NCBI GenBank assembly: GCA_000154345.1 | Contig: DS480347.1 | Span: 310,001 to 374,000 of the forward strand | Origin: [Clostridium] leptum DSM 753 | Lineage (GTDB): Bacteria > Bacillota > Clostridia > Oscillospirales > Acutalibacteraceae | Direction: 5' to 3' | Length of the DNA: 64,000 bases | In this document: positions 26,299 through 34,793 of the stretch, piece by piece | Layout: every line of letters begins with the position of its first letter | How positions within the stretch are numbered: position 1 is the first letter of the stretch | Made by a program: the position numbers and the translations under genes | Notes under the pieces: model-generated | What the model was told of the DNA's origin: nothing | What the model saw: only the letters and a program-made list of their open reading frames with translations | The model's database searches: none

Positions 26299-27312
26299 TT
26301 AGTCTTCATAACCATTAGGATTGTTTTTCTGCCAGCGCCAGCTGTCCTCGCACATATCCTTTAGAGTGTACTGGGCTTCCCAGCCTAGCTCCTTTTTTGC
26401 CTTGGAGCAGTCCGCATAACATTCCGCGATATCGCCGGGACGTCGGGCGGTGACTTCATAGGGGAGCTTCCTGCCGCAGGCCTTTTCAAAGTTATGGATA
26501 ATATCCAAAACGCTGTAGCCGATTCCGGTTCCAAGATTATAAATCTCCACACCGGGATTTTCCTTCAGCTTCTCTATCGCCTTCACATGGCCCTTGGCCA
26601 AATCCACCACGTGGATATAATCGCGGACGCCCGTGCCGTCGGGAGTATCATAATCATCGCCGAACACATTGATCTTAGGCAGCTTTCCAATTGCCACTTG
26701 GGTGATATAAGGCAGCAGGTTATTGGGAATCCCTTTGGGATTTTCTCCGATCCTGCCGCTGCGGTGGGCGCCGATAGGATTAAAATAGCGGAGCAGGATC
26801 ACGTTAAAGGCTGGATCAGCTGTGTGAACGTCGGTGAGCACCTCCTCCAGAATCAGCTTGGTTCTGCCATAGGGATTGGTGACGTGGAGGGGAAAATCCT
26901 CCCGGATCGGCACGGATTTGGGACTGCCGTAAACCGTGGCGGAGGAGCTGAACACAAAGTTCTTTACCTGATATTTTTTCATTTTTTCCAGCAAAATGAA
27001 AGTACCGGTGAGATTATTGTGGTAATACTCCAGGGGCTTTTGAACCGATTCCCCAACGGCCTTTAAACCGGCGAAATGGATCACCGCGTCGATACTTTCC
27101 CGCTGAAAAATAGCATCCAGCGCTTCGGAATCCAGCAGGTCGTCTTGATAGAAAGTCAATTCTTTTCCGGTGATCTCCTGTACCCGTTCCAGGGACTTTT
27201 TGCTGGAGTTACAGAGATTGTCCACTACCACCACCTGGTAGCCCGCTTCCAGCAGCTCTATACATGTGTGGCTGCCGATATAGCCGGCGCCGCCGGTAAC
27301 CAAAATAGACAT
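26299..27312 (-). CDS. galE: UDP-glucose 4-epimerase
   Basis: An NAD-dependent short-chain dehydrogenase/reductase epimerase that interconverts UDP-glucose and UDP-galactose, 337 residues. The Rossmann motif VTGGAGYIGSHT lies at residues 5-16, the catalytic SSATVYG Ser and the NPYGRTK Tyr/Lys at about 124 and 148-152, and the sugar-binding LRYFNPIGAH follows. It supplies galactose units for surface polymers or serves the Leloir pathway. GGGAGG precedes the start, and it has its own promoter and terminator. Confidence 0.96.
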   Translation of the reverse strand: MSILVTGGAGYIGSHTCIELLEAGYQVVVVDNLCNSSKKSLERVQEITGKELTFYQDDLLDSEALDAIFQRESIDAVIHFAGLKAVGESVQKPLEYYHNNLTGTFILLEKMKKYQVKNFVFSSSATVYGSPKSVPIREDFPLHVTNPYGRTKLILEEVLTDVHTADPAFNVILLRYFNPIGAHRSGRIGENPKGIPNNLLPYITQVAIGKLPKINVFGDDYDTPDGTGVRDYIHVVDLAKGHVKAIEKLKENPGVEIYNLGTGIGYSVLDIIHNFEKACGRKLPYEVTARRPGDIAECYADCSKAKKELGWEAQYTLKDMCEDSWRWQKNNPNGYED

Positions 27313-27346
27313 TTACAAATCCTCCCGTGTAAATTTGTTTGGCTTT

Positions 27347-27375
27347 AGTATACCACCCGTTAATCCTCCGGGCAA
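27347..27375 (-). promoter_or_regulatory. SigA-type promoter of galE
   Basis: On the minus strand: -35 TTGCCC (27375-27370), 17-bp spacer, -10 TATACT (27352-27347) with TG one base before it. It lies 35 bp upstream of the galE start. Confidence 0.8.
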
Positions 27376-27486
27376 GAAAGAAACCGGAAAATGAGTGAAA
27401 TATCCATAGAAAGGGTAAAATCTGAATAGAGAAAAGGGAGAGCCTCGGTTAACCAGAATTTAATGAACAAAAGCACCGGCGCTCCA

Positions 27487-27515
27487 TTGAGAAAATGTGA
27501 AAATATTGGTATAAT
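27487..27515 (+). promoter_or_regulatory. SigA-type promoter of ppx-ppk1
   Basis: -35 TTGAGA (27487-27492), 17-bp spacer, consensus -10 TATAAT (27510-27515) with TG one base upstream. It is divergent from the galE promoter. Confidence 0.88.
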
Positions 27516-27611
27516 AATCATAATAGAAGCTATGCCCGCAAGGTGGAAGGCTTGGGCATGGCTTTTGGCGGACGCTGGTTTTCAAAAAATGTGCGGTTGG
27601 GAGTGTCATGG

Positions 27612-29165
27612 ATGAATAAGAAACGACGGGGAAAAGCGGTAGCGGTGATTGACATTGGTTCAAGCCTGATACAAATGCGGGTTTCCCAGCTTTGCGACGG
27701 CGCCATTACCGATATCGATGTGCTCAGATACCCAACTCAAATCGGCCACGAGGTGTTTTCCACAGGAAAAATCAGCTTTGACAGCTTGAAGGAAATGATC
27801 TCGGTGCTGAGAGGATACGCCCAGGTGATGCTGGAATACGGCGTTACCCAGTATAAGGTGGTGGCCACCTCTGTTTTGCGGGAGGCCAAAAACCGTGCTT
27901 ACGTAGTGGATCAGATTAAAATTCAGAACGACATGGCCATCGAGGTTTTGGAGGATGACCAGGAAAAGACACTGATTTACTCGGAAATCCTGAACGGCGC
28001 TATGCAGGACTCCAGTGAAAAAATAGACACGGCGCTGATCTCTTATATCGGCACCGGCTCCATCGGCCTGGCCATCTACGATCGGGAAAGCGTTGTGTTT
28101 TCCCAAAATATCGCCATGGGCTCCTTGAAGCTTCACGACCTGTTAAGCGGCCTCCAGGATAGAACGGAGGAGTTTTATCAGGTGCTGCACGAGTACCTGG
28201 CCAGTACTCTGGGGAGAATCCAGGTGCCGGCCTATTTGGAAAAGCTGAATAACATGGTGGTGGCTGGCAACGAGATCGAGCTGATTGCCAAGCTTTGTGC
28301 CGCGCCCCTGGAAGAGGGAAGGTATTCCATCGACGCTAAAAAGCTGGAAGAGGTTTATCACCAGGTTCGTGTAATGACCAAGGAGCAAATCAGTGAACGG
28401 TACCAGCTCAGTGAAAACCAGGCGGAGATCCTCTATTTCTCTCTGGCGATCTGCCGCCATCTGCTGGACTGTACCCTGGCAAAAAGGATTCTCTGTCCCA
28501 AGGTGGAGCTTTGGGATGCGTTAGTCCGGCAGCTCCTGTTTTCCAAGTGTAAGGGAGCCTATGACGATCAGGTGCGGGAAAACGCCATTTCCTGCGCTTT
28601 GCAGATGGTGGAGCATTACGGCGCCAGCCGGGCCCACGACCTGGTCACCAGAGACTATGCCTTAAAAATATTTGACAAAATGAAAAAGCACCATGGCATG
28701 GGTCCGAAAAAACGGCTGCTGCTGGAGCTGGCGGCGATCCTTCACGAGATAGGGTATTATGTAAATTCCAAGAACCATTTGCTTTCTACTTATGATTTGA
28801 TTAAAAACTCGGATATTTACGGCATGACACAGGAGGAAGTGAACCTGATCGGAATCATCGCCAGCTATTGCGAGTTTTCCGTGCCGGACTACGACGATCA
28901 CGAGTATCAAAGGCTGACGGAAAAAAACCGGCTGTTCGTGGATAAGCTGGTGGCGATCCTAAGGCTGGCCAATGCCCTGGACCGGTCTCAGAAGCAGAAG
29001 CTGCAAAGCCTGACCGTCCGGCTCAAGGAGGAGATTCTGACCCTTACCGGCGTCAGCGACGAGGACATGCATTTGGAGCAGTGGGCTTTTGAGGAATGCG
29101 CCCCCTTCTTTGAGGAGGTATTTGGCATTAAGCCCCAGTTTATCATGAAAACGCTTATGTTTTAG
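27612..29165 (+). CDS. ppx: Ppx/GppA family phosphatase with C-terminal HD-like domain
   Basis: A 517-residue exopolyphosphatase/pppGpp phosphohydrolase family protein. It has an actin-like ASKHA fold starting with AVIDIGSSLIQMRV, a second half with YIGTGSIGLAIYD, and a C-terminal helical HD-like domain (about 320-510) with LLLELAAILHEIGYYV. It hydrolyses terminal phosphates of polyphosphate or pppGpp. The family glycines read GSSLIQ where GSNS is usual, so substrate preference may differ. ATG 27612 has GGGAG about 8 nt upstream; earlier in-frame starts lack sites. It is 11 bp before ppk1, so synthesis and breakdown of polyphosphate are co-expressed. Confidence 0.88.
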   Translation: MNKKRRGKAVAVIDIGSSLIQMRVSQLCDGAITDIDVLRYPTQIGHEVFSTGKISFDSLKEMISVLRGYAQVMLEYGVTQYKVVATSVLREAKNRAYVVDQIKIQNDMAIEVLEDDQEKTLIYSEILNGAMQDSSEKIDTALISYIGTGSIGLAIYDRESVVFSQNIAMGSLKLHDLLSGLQDRTEEFYQVLHEYLASTLGRIQVPAYLEKLNNMVVAGNEIELIAKLCAAPLEEGRYSIDAKKLEEVYHQVRVMTKEQISERYQLSENQAEILYFSLAICRHLLDCTLAKRILCPKVELWDALVRQLLFSKCKGAYDDQVRENAISCALQMVEHYGASRAHDLVTRDYALKIFDKMKKHHGMGPKKRLLLELAAILHEIGYYVNSKNHLLSTYDLIKNSDIYGMTQEEVNLIGIIASYCEFSVPDYDDHEYQRLTEKNRLFVDKLVAILRLANALDRSQKQKLQSLTVRLKEEILTLTGVSDEDMHLEQWAFEECAPFFEEVFGIKPQFIMKTLMF

Positions 29166-29176
29166 GGGGAAGACCG

Positions 29177-31309
29177 ATGAATAAATTAGAGCGGGAGAAC
29201 AAATATCCATATCACAACCGGGAGCTCAGCTGGCTGGATTTTAATTTTCGGGTGCTGGAGGAAGCTTTTGAAAAGGAAAATCCCATTATGGAGCGCCTGA
29301 ATTTTCTTTCCATCACAGCCTCGAACCTGGATGAATTTTTCATGGTTCGGGTAGCCGGCGTCATGGAGCAGATTTATTCCAAATACACCAAGCCGGATGA
29401 TTCCGGCTTGACGCCCCAGGAATTGATGGCGCAGCTTTCGGAAAAGATCCACTCCTTTGCGGAAAAGCAGTACAGCTGCCTGCACCGATCCATTCTGCCG
29501 GCGCTGAAAAAGCATCAGATTTTATTTTTAAGGCCGGAGGAGTTGGAGCCCAGACAGCGCCGCCATGTGGATGATTACTTCGACAAAGTGCTGTTTCCGG
29601 TACTGACGCCCTTGGCGGTAGACACCAGCCGCCCGTTTCCTCTGCTGGCAAATAAGAGCCTGAATATTGCCGTCCGGCTGCAAAACAAGGATGAAAGCAT
29701 GTTCGCCGTGGTGCAGGTGCCTTCTATCTTAAAGCGCTTCCTGGAGGTGCCTTGCGCCGAGGGCCGGGCCTTTATTTTGCTGGAGGATATTATCACGGAG
29801 AAGCTTCCGCAGCTGTTTGAGCTTTATGAGATCAAGGCCTCCTGTCCCTTCCGGGTGACCCGGAATTCCGATCTGGATATTGACGAGGAGTCCGCCGACC
29901 TGATGCAGGCCATTGAGAAATCCATTAAGAAGCGGAAGCGGGGCCGTCCGGTGAGGCTGGAGATTTTGCAGAAATGCGATCCCGAGACTAAGGAATTCCT
30001 GGTAAAGACGCTGGAGGTGCCGAAAAAAGGAATTTACGAGCTTCCGGGGCCGATTGATCTGACTTATCTTTCCAAATTTTCCGGCGTCGACGGCTACGAC
30101 CAGCTGCATTTTAAACGGATCCAGCCGGTCAATCCCCCGGCGGATTTCTGGGGCTATGATGATATCTTCGAGGCGATCCGGGAAAAGGACCGTATGGTAC
30201 ACCATCCCTATGAAAGCTTTAACGCCGTGGTGGATTTCGTCGCTGCGGCGGCCTCGGATCCGGATGTGCTGGCAATAAAACAGACCCTTTACCGGGTCAG
30301 CGGAAATTCTCCCATTATCGCCGCCCTGATTAAAGCCGCGGAAAACGGCAAGCAGGTCACCGTGCTGGTGGAGCTGAAAGCCAGGTTTGACGAGGAAAAC
30401 AATATCAATTGGGCGAAAAAGCTGGAGCATGCGGGCTGCCACGTGATTTACGGCCTGACGGGCCTGAAAACCCACTGCAAAATCCTGCTGGTGGTGCGTA
30501 AGGAAGAGGGCGGCATCCGGCGGTATCTCCATATGGGTACCGGAAACTATAACGATTCCACCGCCAGGTTCTATACGGATATCGGCATGTTCACCTGCAA
30601 GGACCTGTTCGGCGTAGACGCTTCCTCCCTGTTCAATGTACTGACCGGTTACTCGATCCCGCCCCAATACCACAAGATGATCGTGGCTCCCGGCGGGATG
30701 CGGAGCTTTTTTGAGCGGATGATCCGCAGCGAGACGGAAAACGCCAGGAAGGGCCTTCCCAGCGGAATTACCGTAAAGGTTAATTCCTTGGTAGACCCGG
30801 AAATCATCCGGCTGCTGTATGAAGCCTCCCAGGCCGGAGTGGAAATCAAGCTGATTGTCCGGGGCATCTGCTGCCTGATTCCGGGCTTGCCGGGCGTCAG
30901 CGAAAACATCACGGTGTACAGCATCGTGGGCCAGCTTTTGGAGCACAGCAGAATTTTTAAATTTGAAAACGCGGGGAATCCTAAAATCTATATGGGCTCC
31001 GCCGACTGGATGCCCAGGAACCTGGACCGCCGGGTAGAGCTGGTATTCCCGATTGACGACCAGGATTTGAAGGAACGGGCCTTTGGCATTTTAGAGCTGA
31101 TGCTCAGCGATACTGTCAACGCCAGAATCCAGCAGCCTGATACCACCTATGCCCATATTGATAAGCGGGGCAAGGCGGTGATCAACAGCCAGACAGAATT
31201 TGCCCGGCTGGCGAGAGAGGCGCTGGAGGCGAAGCAGGTTGTCGACGAGAAAAAGCCCTATGTGCCGAAGAAGGCTCCCACCTTTGACCAGAGGGAGCTG
31301 GAAGATTAG
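29177..31309 (+). CDS. ppk1: Polyphosphate kinase 1
   Basis: Polymerises the gamma-phosphate of ATP into inorganic polyphosphate, reversibly. At 710 residues it has the full PPK1 architecture: N-terminal helical domain (NRELSWLDFNFRVLEEA), middle domain, and two phospholipase D-like C-terminal domains. The autophosphorylated His is H433 in KTHCKILL and the second catalytic His is H590 in LLEHSRIF, with the same spacing as in the E. coli enzyme. HMGTGNYND is also conserved. GGGGGAAG precedes the ATG. Co-operonic with the Ppx/GppA gene. Confidence 0.97.
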   Translation: MNKLERENKYPYHNRELSWLDFNFRVLEEAFEKENPIMERLNFLSITASNLDEFFMVRVAGVMEQIYSKYTKPDDSGLTPQELMAQLSEKIHSFAEKQYSCLHRSILPALKKHQILFLRPEELEPRQRRHVDDYFDKVLFPVLTPLAVDTSRPFPLLANKSLNIAVRLQNKDESMFAVVQVPSILKRFLEVPCAEGRAFILLEDIITEKLPQLFELYEIKASCPFRVTRNSDLDIDEESADLMQAIEKSIKKRKRGRPVRLEILQKCDPETKEFLVKTLEVPKKGIYELPGPIDLTYLSKFSGVDGYDQLHFKRIQPVNPPADFWGYDDIFEAIREKDRMVHHPYESFNAVVDFVAAAASDPDVLAIKQTLYRVSGNSPIIAALIKAAENGKQVTVLVELKARFDEENNINWAKKLEHAGCHVIYGLTGLKTHCKILLVVRKEEGGIRRYLHMGTGNYNDSTARFYTDIGMFTCKDLFGVDASSLFNVLTGYSIPPQYHKMIVAPGGMRSFFERMIRSETENARKGLPSGITVKVNSLVDPEIIRLLYEASQAGVEIKLIVRGICCLIPGLPGVSENITVYSIVGQLLEHSRIFKFENAGNPKIYMGSADWMPRNLDRRVELVFPIDDQDLKERAFGILELMLSDTVNARIQQPDTTYAHIDKRGKAVINSQTEFARLAREALEAKQVVDEKKPYVPKKAPTFDQRELED

Positions 31310-31602
31310 GAGAAAAGCAGGGGAAATAAGGCTGAACCGGCGGCCTGTTTCAGTCTTTGTTCTGATATCGCGGCGGGAGTGGGAGGCTCCATGGCCTGTC
31401 AAAATGGGACATGTCCTGCTGCGGCGGTTTAGCCGCGATAGTGGCGTCCGCTTCCAGCTTTCAGTGCTTCCTATTTTACGGTGAGGGTCTGTTTTCCAAG
31501 CTGTTTTTCTAAGCGCGTTCAAAGCTAAGTTTTATTTTGCCGCGTCCAGAGATTTTCCCCTCTTATTTTTAATGGCCTGCGGCACAGTGGAAAGGTATGG
31601 TT

Positions 31603-32688
31603 ATGACAATGAAAAGAATCGGACTGTTAACAAGCGGAGGCGACTGCCAGGGGCTAAACGCCGCCTTGCATGGAGTGGCCAAAGCGCTTTACGAGTATTA
31701 TGACAAGGATGTGGAGCTCTATGGCCTTCGGGATGGCTACCGCGGCCTGATCGAGGGGGATTACCGGCTCATGAACCGGGAGGACTTCTCCGGGATTCTA
31801 TGCCTTGGAGGCACAATTTTAGGGACCTCCCGCCAGCCGTTCAAGCTGATGCGGGTGGTGGATGAAAACAGCGTGGATAAGGTGAAAGCCATGAAGGCCA
31901 CCTATAAAAAGCTGAAGCTGGACTGCTTGGTGATTTTGGGCGGCAACGGCACTCACAAAACGGCCAACCTGCTCCGGGAGGAGGGGCTGAACGTGGTTAC
32001 CATGCCGAAAACCATCGATAATGATTTGTGGGGCACGGATAAGACCTTTGGATTCCAGAGCGCGGTTAATATCGCCACCAATGTCCTGGATTGCATCCAT
32101 ACCACCGCCACCTCCCACGGAAGGGTGTTTATTGTGGAGCTGATGGGCCACAAGGCTGGCTGGCTCACCCTGGAAGCAGGGATCGCCGGCGGCGCCGATA
32201 TTATTCTGATCCCGGAAATCCCCTATGAAAACAAATATATTATCCGCGCCATTGAGAAAAGAAACGCCGCGGGCAAGCGGTTCTCTATTCTGGCCGTGGC
32301 GGAGGGAGCAATCTCCAAGGAGGATTCCCTTTTAACGAAAAAGGAACTGAAGGCCAAGCTGGCCAACCGGAAATATCCCAGCATTTCCTATCAGCTTGCT
32401 GAGGAGCTGCAAACCGCTTTGGGGCAGGAGGTCCGAGTCACCGTGCCCGGCCACTTCCAAAGGGGAGGAAGCCCGTGCCCCTTTGACCGTACCCTGGCAA
32501 CCCGGCTGGGCGCCGCCGCGGCGCAGCTGGTTATCAATAAGAATTACGGCAATATGGTGGCGCTCCGGGGCACTGATATCGTTCCAGTTCCCTTAGGGGA
32601 GGTCGCCGGAAAGCTGAAGGTGGTGCCGAAGGATTCGGATATCGTACAGGCCGCCAGGCAGATCGGCGTCTCCTTTGGAGACTGCTGA
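31603..32688 (+). CDS. pfkA: 6-phosphofructokinase (G116/K136 hybrid signature)
   Basis: Phosphorylates fructose 6-phosphate in glycolysis; about 361 residues, longer than E. coli PfkA. The motifs are LLTSGGDCQGLNAAL, LGGNGTHKT (GGNG 113-116), MPKTIDNDLWGTD and MGHKAGWLT. A Gly at the position of E. coli G104 is typical of ATP use, while the Lys in PKTIDND is typical of PPi-dependent enzymes; this mix is known in a separate clade. The start lies among ATGs at 31597, 31603 and 31609; 31603 is best spaced from GGAAAGG. It follows ppk1 after a 293-bp non-coding gap with no clear promoter. Confidence 0.92.
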   Translation: MTMKRIGLLTSGGDCQGLNAALHGVAKALYEYYDKDVELYGLRDGYRGLIEGDYRLMNREDFSGILCLGGTILGTSRQPFKLMRVVDENSVDKVKAMKATYKKLKLDCLVILGGNGTHKTANLLREEGLNVVTMPKTIDNDLWGTDKTFGFQSAVNIATNVLDCIHTTATSHGRVFIVELMGHKAGWLTLEAGIAGGADIILIPEIPYENKYIIRAIEKRNAAGKRFSILAVAEGAISKEDSLLTKKELKAKLANRKYPSISYQLAEELQTALGQEVRVTVPGHFQRGGSPCPFDRTLATRLGAAAAQLVINKNYGNMVALRGTDIVPVPLGEVAGKLKVVPKDSDIVQAARQIGVSFGDC

Positions 32689-32700
32689 AAAAAACTAAAA

Positions 32701-32740
32701 ACAACCGCCCTCCGAAAGTAAATTTCGGAGGGCGGTTTTG
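32701..32740. terminator. Rho-independent terminator after the phosphofructokinase gene
   Basis: A 15-bp stem AACCGCCCTCCGAAA with its complement, a short A-rich loop, then TTTT. It starts 13 bp after the stop and may also face the minus-strand sugar transporter operon. Confidence 0.9.
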
Positions 32741-32967
32741 TGCTGTGCTGCGCTGTTTATGGCATGATTTGGAGGGCCTGGAGAGCATGTGTGAAGGCCG
32801 CCTGAGAGATATGTCTTTGCCCGCTTATCCTTGGAAAAGCAGGAAGATTACCCTTTCCTTTTCGAAGCTCAGCGTGGGAAGCCCCCCTGAACAGGAGCTG
32901 GACTGGAGGCAAAAATGGAAGCGAACGTCCTGCTGGGGGACTGCGGGATTTTACGGTACTGTAATTT

Positions 32968-33801
32968 CTACATTTTCACTGCGCCGTCGGATACGCCCTT
33001 GACAAAGTATTTTTGCAGAGATAAAAAGACGATGATGATAGGAATGATGGAAACTAAGACTGCGGGAAAAATTAATTCCCAGGGATTTCCATATTGCCCG
33101 GAAAGCATTTTGGCATAATAAATTTCCAGGGTCAGGGTTTTGAAATCGGAATTGCCGATGACTAAAAAAGGCAGCAGATAATCGTTCCAAATCCACATTG
33201 CATTTAAAATAATTACCGTGACGGTAGTCGATTTCAGAAGAGGAAAGACCACGCGGAAGAATAGCTGGAGGATGTTGCAGCCATCGATAACCGCAGCTTC
33301 CTCCACAGAGCGGGGCACGCTCTTGATGAAGCCGTGGTACAAAAAAACCGAAAGGCTCAAACCGAAGCCTCCGTACATGATGATTAAGCCCAGCAGGTTT
33401 TTCAGCTGGAGGTTTTCCATCAGGCTGATTAATGGATACATGACCGCTTGGAACGGAACCAGCATGGCGGCGGTAAACATCAAAAGCAGAACGTTGGAAA
33501 AGCGGGTATGGTTTCTGACCATCATCCAGGCGGAAAGGGAGGAAACCACCACCAAAAGAGCCACGGAAGTCAGGGTGACAAGGGCAGTGATCGCCAAGGC
33601 TTTCCAAAAATTGATTTGTTCCGCCGCGCCGGTCAGATGGCCGAAATCCCAGGAGGAAGGCAGCGCCAGAGGCGCGCTGACGATCTCCGGCTGGGTCTTA
33701 AAGGAGTTGATCAGCAGGAAGGCCAGGGGAGAAAGGGTATAAAGAGCTATGATGGTCAATACAACGTATAGAATTGCCCTGGAAGCCCGTTTTGCTTTCA
33801 T
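32968..33801 (-). CDS. Carbohydrate ABC transporter permease, MalG type
   Basis: A 277-residue inner-membrane permease with six predicted helices. The cytoplasmic EAA loop, SVEEAAVIDGCNILQLFFRV, at about residues 180-200 would contact an MsmX/MalK-type ATPase. It is the third gene of the minus-strand operon, abutting the MalF-type permease (its ATG follows the TAA directly). With the binding protein it imports a sugar or oligosaccharide. No ATPase gene is nearby, so a shared ATPase elsewhere in the genome is expected. The substrate is not readable. Confidence 0.92.
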   Translation of the reverse strand: MKAKRASRAILYVVLTIIALYTLSPLAFLLINSFKTQPEIVSAPLALPSSWDFGHLTGAAEQINFWKALAITALVTLTSVALLVVVSSLSAWMMVRNHTRFSNVLLLMFTAAMLVPFQAVMYPLISLMENLQLKNLLGLIIMYGGFGLSLSVFLYHGFIKSVPRSVEEAAVIDGCNILQLFFRVVFPLLKSTTVTVIILNAMWIWNDYLLPFLVIGNSDFKTLTLEIYYAKMLSGQYGNPWELIFPAVLVSIIPIIIVFLSLQKYFVKGVSDGAVKM

Positions 33802-34695
33802 TTACATCTCCACCTCCCGCTTTTTCGTAACAGAAACCTGGATCAAGGTTACCACAGCGATCAGCACAAAAAAGATAACCGCCTGAGCCTGGGCTTGTCC
33901 GTAGTTGGGCGGAGTGGTGTCCTTGATGGTTCTGAGAATTTGCGTAGCCAGCATTCGGGTGCCGAAGGCGCCGTCTGTGAGGGCGATGTTTTGATCCAGC
34001 AGCTTAAAGCAGTTAGCCAGCGTCAGAAAGAACACTACGGTAAAGGCTGGCATGAGCATGGGCAGCGTGATGACTCTGAAGCGCTGGAATGTGGAAGCGC
34101 CGTCAATCTCCGCCGCCTCATAAAGATCATAGGGGATATTATTCAGGCCCGTGATATAGATAATCATCATGTATCCGGCCATTTGCCAGGTAACCAGGAT
34201 CGCCAGGGCGAACAGGGCCTTGGTGTTGTCCTGAGTCATATTCTGCAAAAATGGAATTGGCAAGAGGGATTCCGGACCGAACAGAATTTGGGAAAATACG
34301 ATCTGGAAAATGAATTGCCAAATAAAGCCTAAGGCCAGCCCGCCCAGCATGTTGGGCAGAAAGAAAATGGTGCGGAAAATACCCGAGAGTCTTGAAATTT
34401 TGGTTACCATCAGCGCCAGGGCCAAGGCCGTCACGTTGATAGTAATTACCGCAATAACGGTAAATTTAATGGTATACCAAAAAGCATCCAGAAATTTTTG
34501 GTTCTGAAAGGCGGCTTGGTAATTTTGAAGGCCCACAAAGGATTCCCAAAGCCCTCCGCCCGAAAAATAGGTTCCGCGCCAGGAGGTGAAGGAATATAAG
34601 GCGCCCAGCAGAAAGGGAACCAAAATCACCACGACAAATAAAATCATGGAGGGCAAGGCCAGCGGGAAGAACCATTTTTTATAATAGCGGTCCAT
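33802..34695 (-). CDS. Carbohydrate ABC transporter permease, MalF type
   Basis: A 297-residue permease with six helices and the EAA loop LYEAAEIDGASTFQRFRVITLP. It pairs with the MalG-type subunit encoded immediately downstream. I set the start at ATG 34695 (minus strand), which has AAGGAGAC upstream and begins MDRYYKKWFFPLAL; a further 16 in-frame codons lack a site. It is separated from the binding-protein gene by about 98 bp holding a strong hairpin. Confidence 0.92.
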   Translation of the reverse strand: MDRYYKKWFFPLALPSMILFVVVILVPFLLGALYSFTSWRGTYFSGGGLWESFVGLQNYQAAFQNQKFLDAFWYTIKFTVIAVITINVTALALALMVTKISRLSGIFRTIFFLPNMLGGLALGFIWQFIFQIVFSQILFGPESLLPIPFLQNMTQDNTKALFALAILVTWQMAGYMMIIYITGLNNIPYDLYEAAEIDGASTFQRFRVITLPMLMPAFTVVFFLTLANCFKLLDQNIALTDGAFGTRMLATQILRTIKDTTPPNYGQAQAQAVIFFVLIAVVTLIQVSVTKKREVEM

Positions 34696-34734
34696 AGCAG
34701 TCTCCTTGGTTTCATAGAATCTTAAGCGGCGGGA

Positions 34735-34771
34735 AAAGCGCACGGATACGGATTCCGTTTCCGGGCGCTTT
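34735..34771 (-). terminator. Intercistronic hairpin between binding-protein and permease genes
   Basis: AAAGCGC/GCGCTTT arms enclose a second near-perfect 9-bp stem (CGGATACGG / CCGTTTCCG). Stable stem-loops at this position in ABC operons typically cause partial termination or protect the upstream mRNA, giving more binding protein than permease. Confidence 0.65.
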
Positions 34772-34793
34772 CCAGTCCAAATAAATTAAGCGG

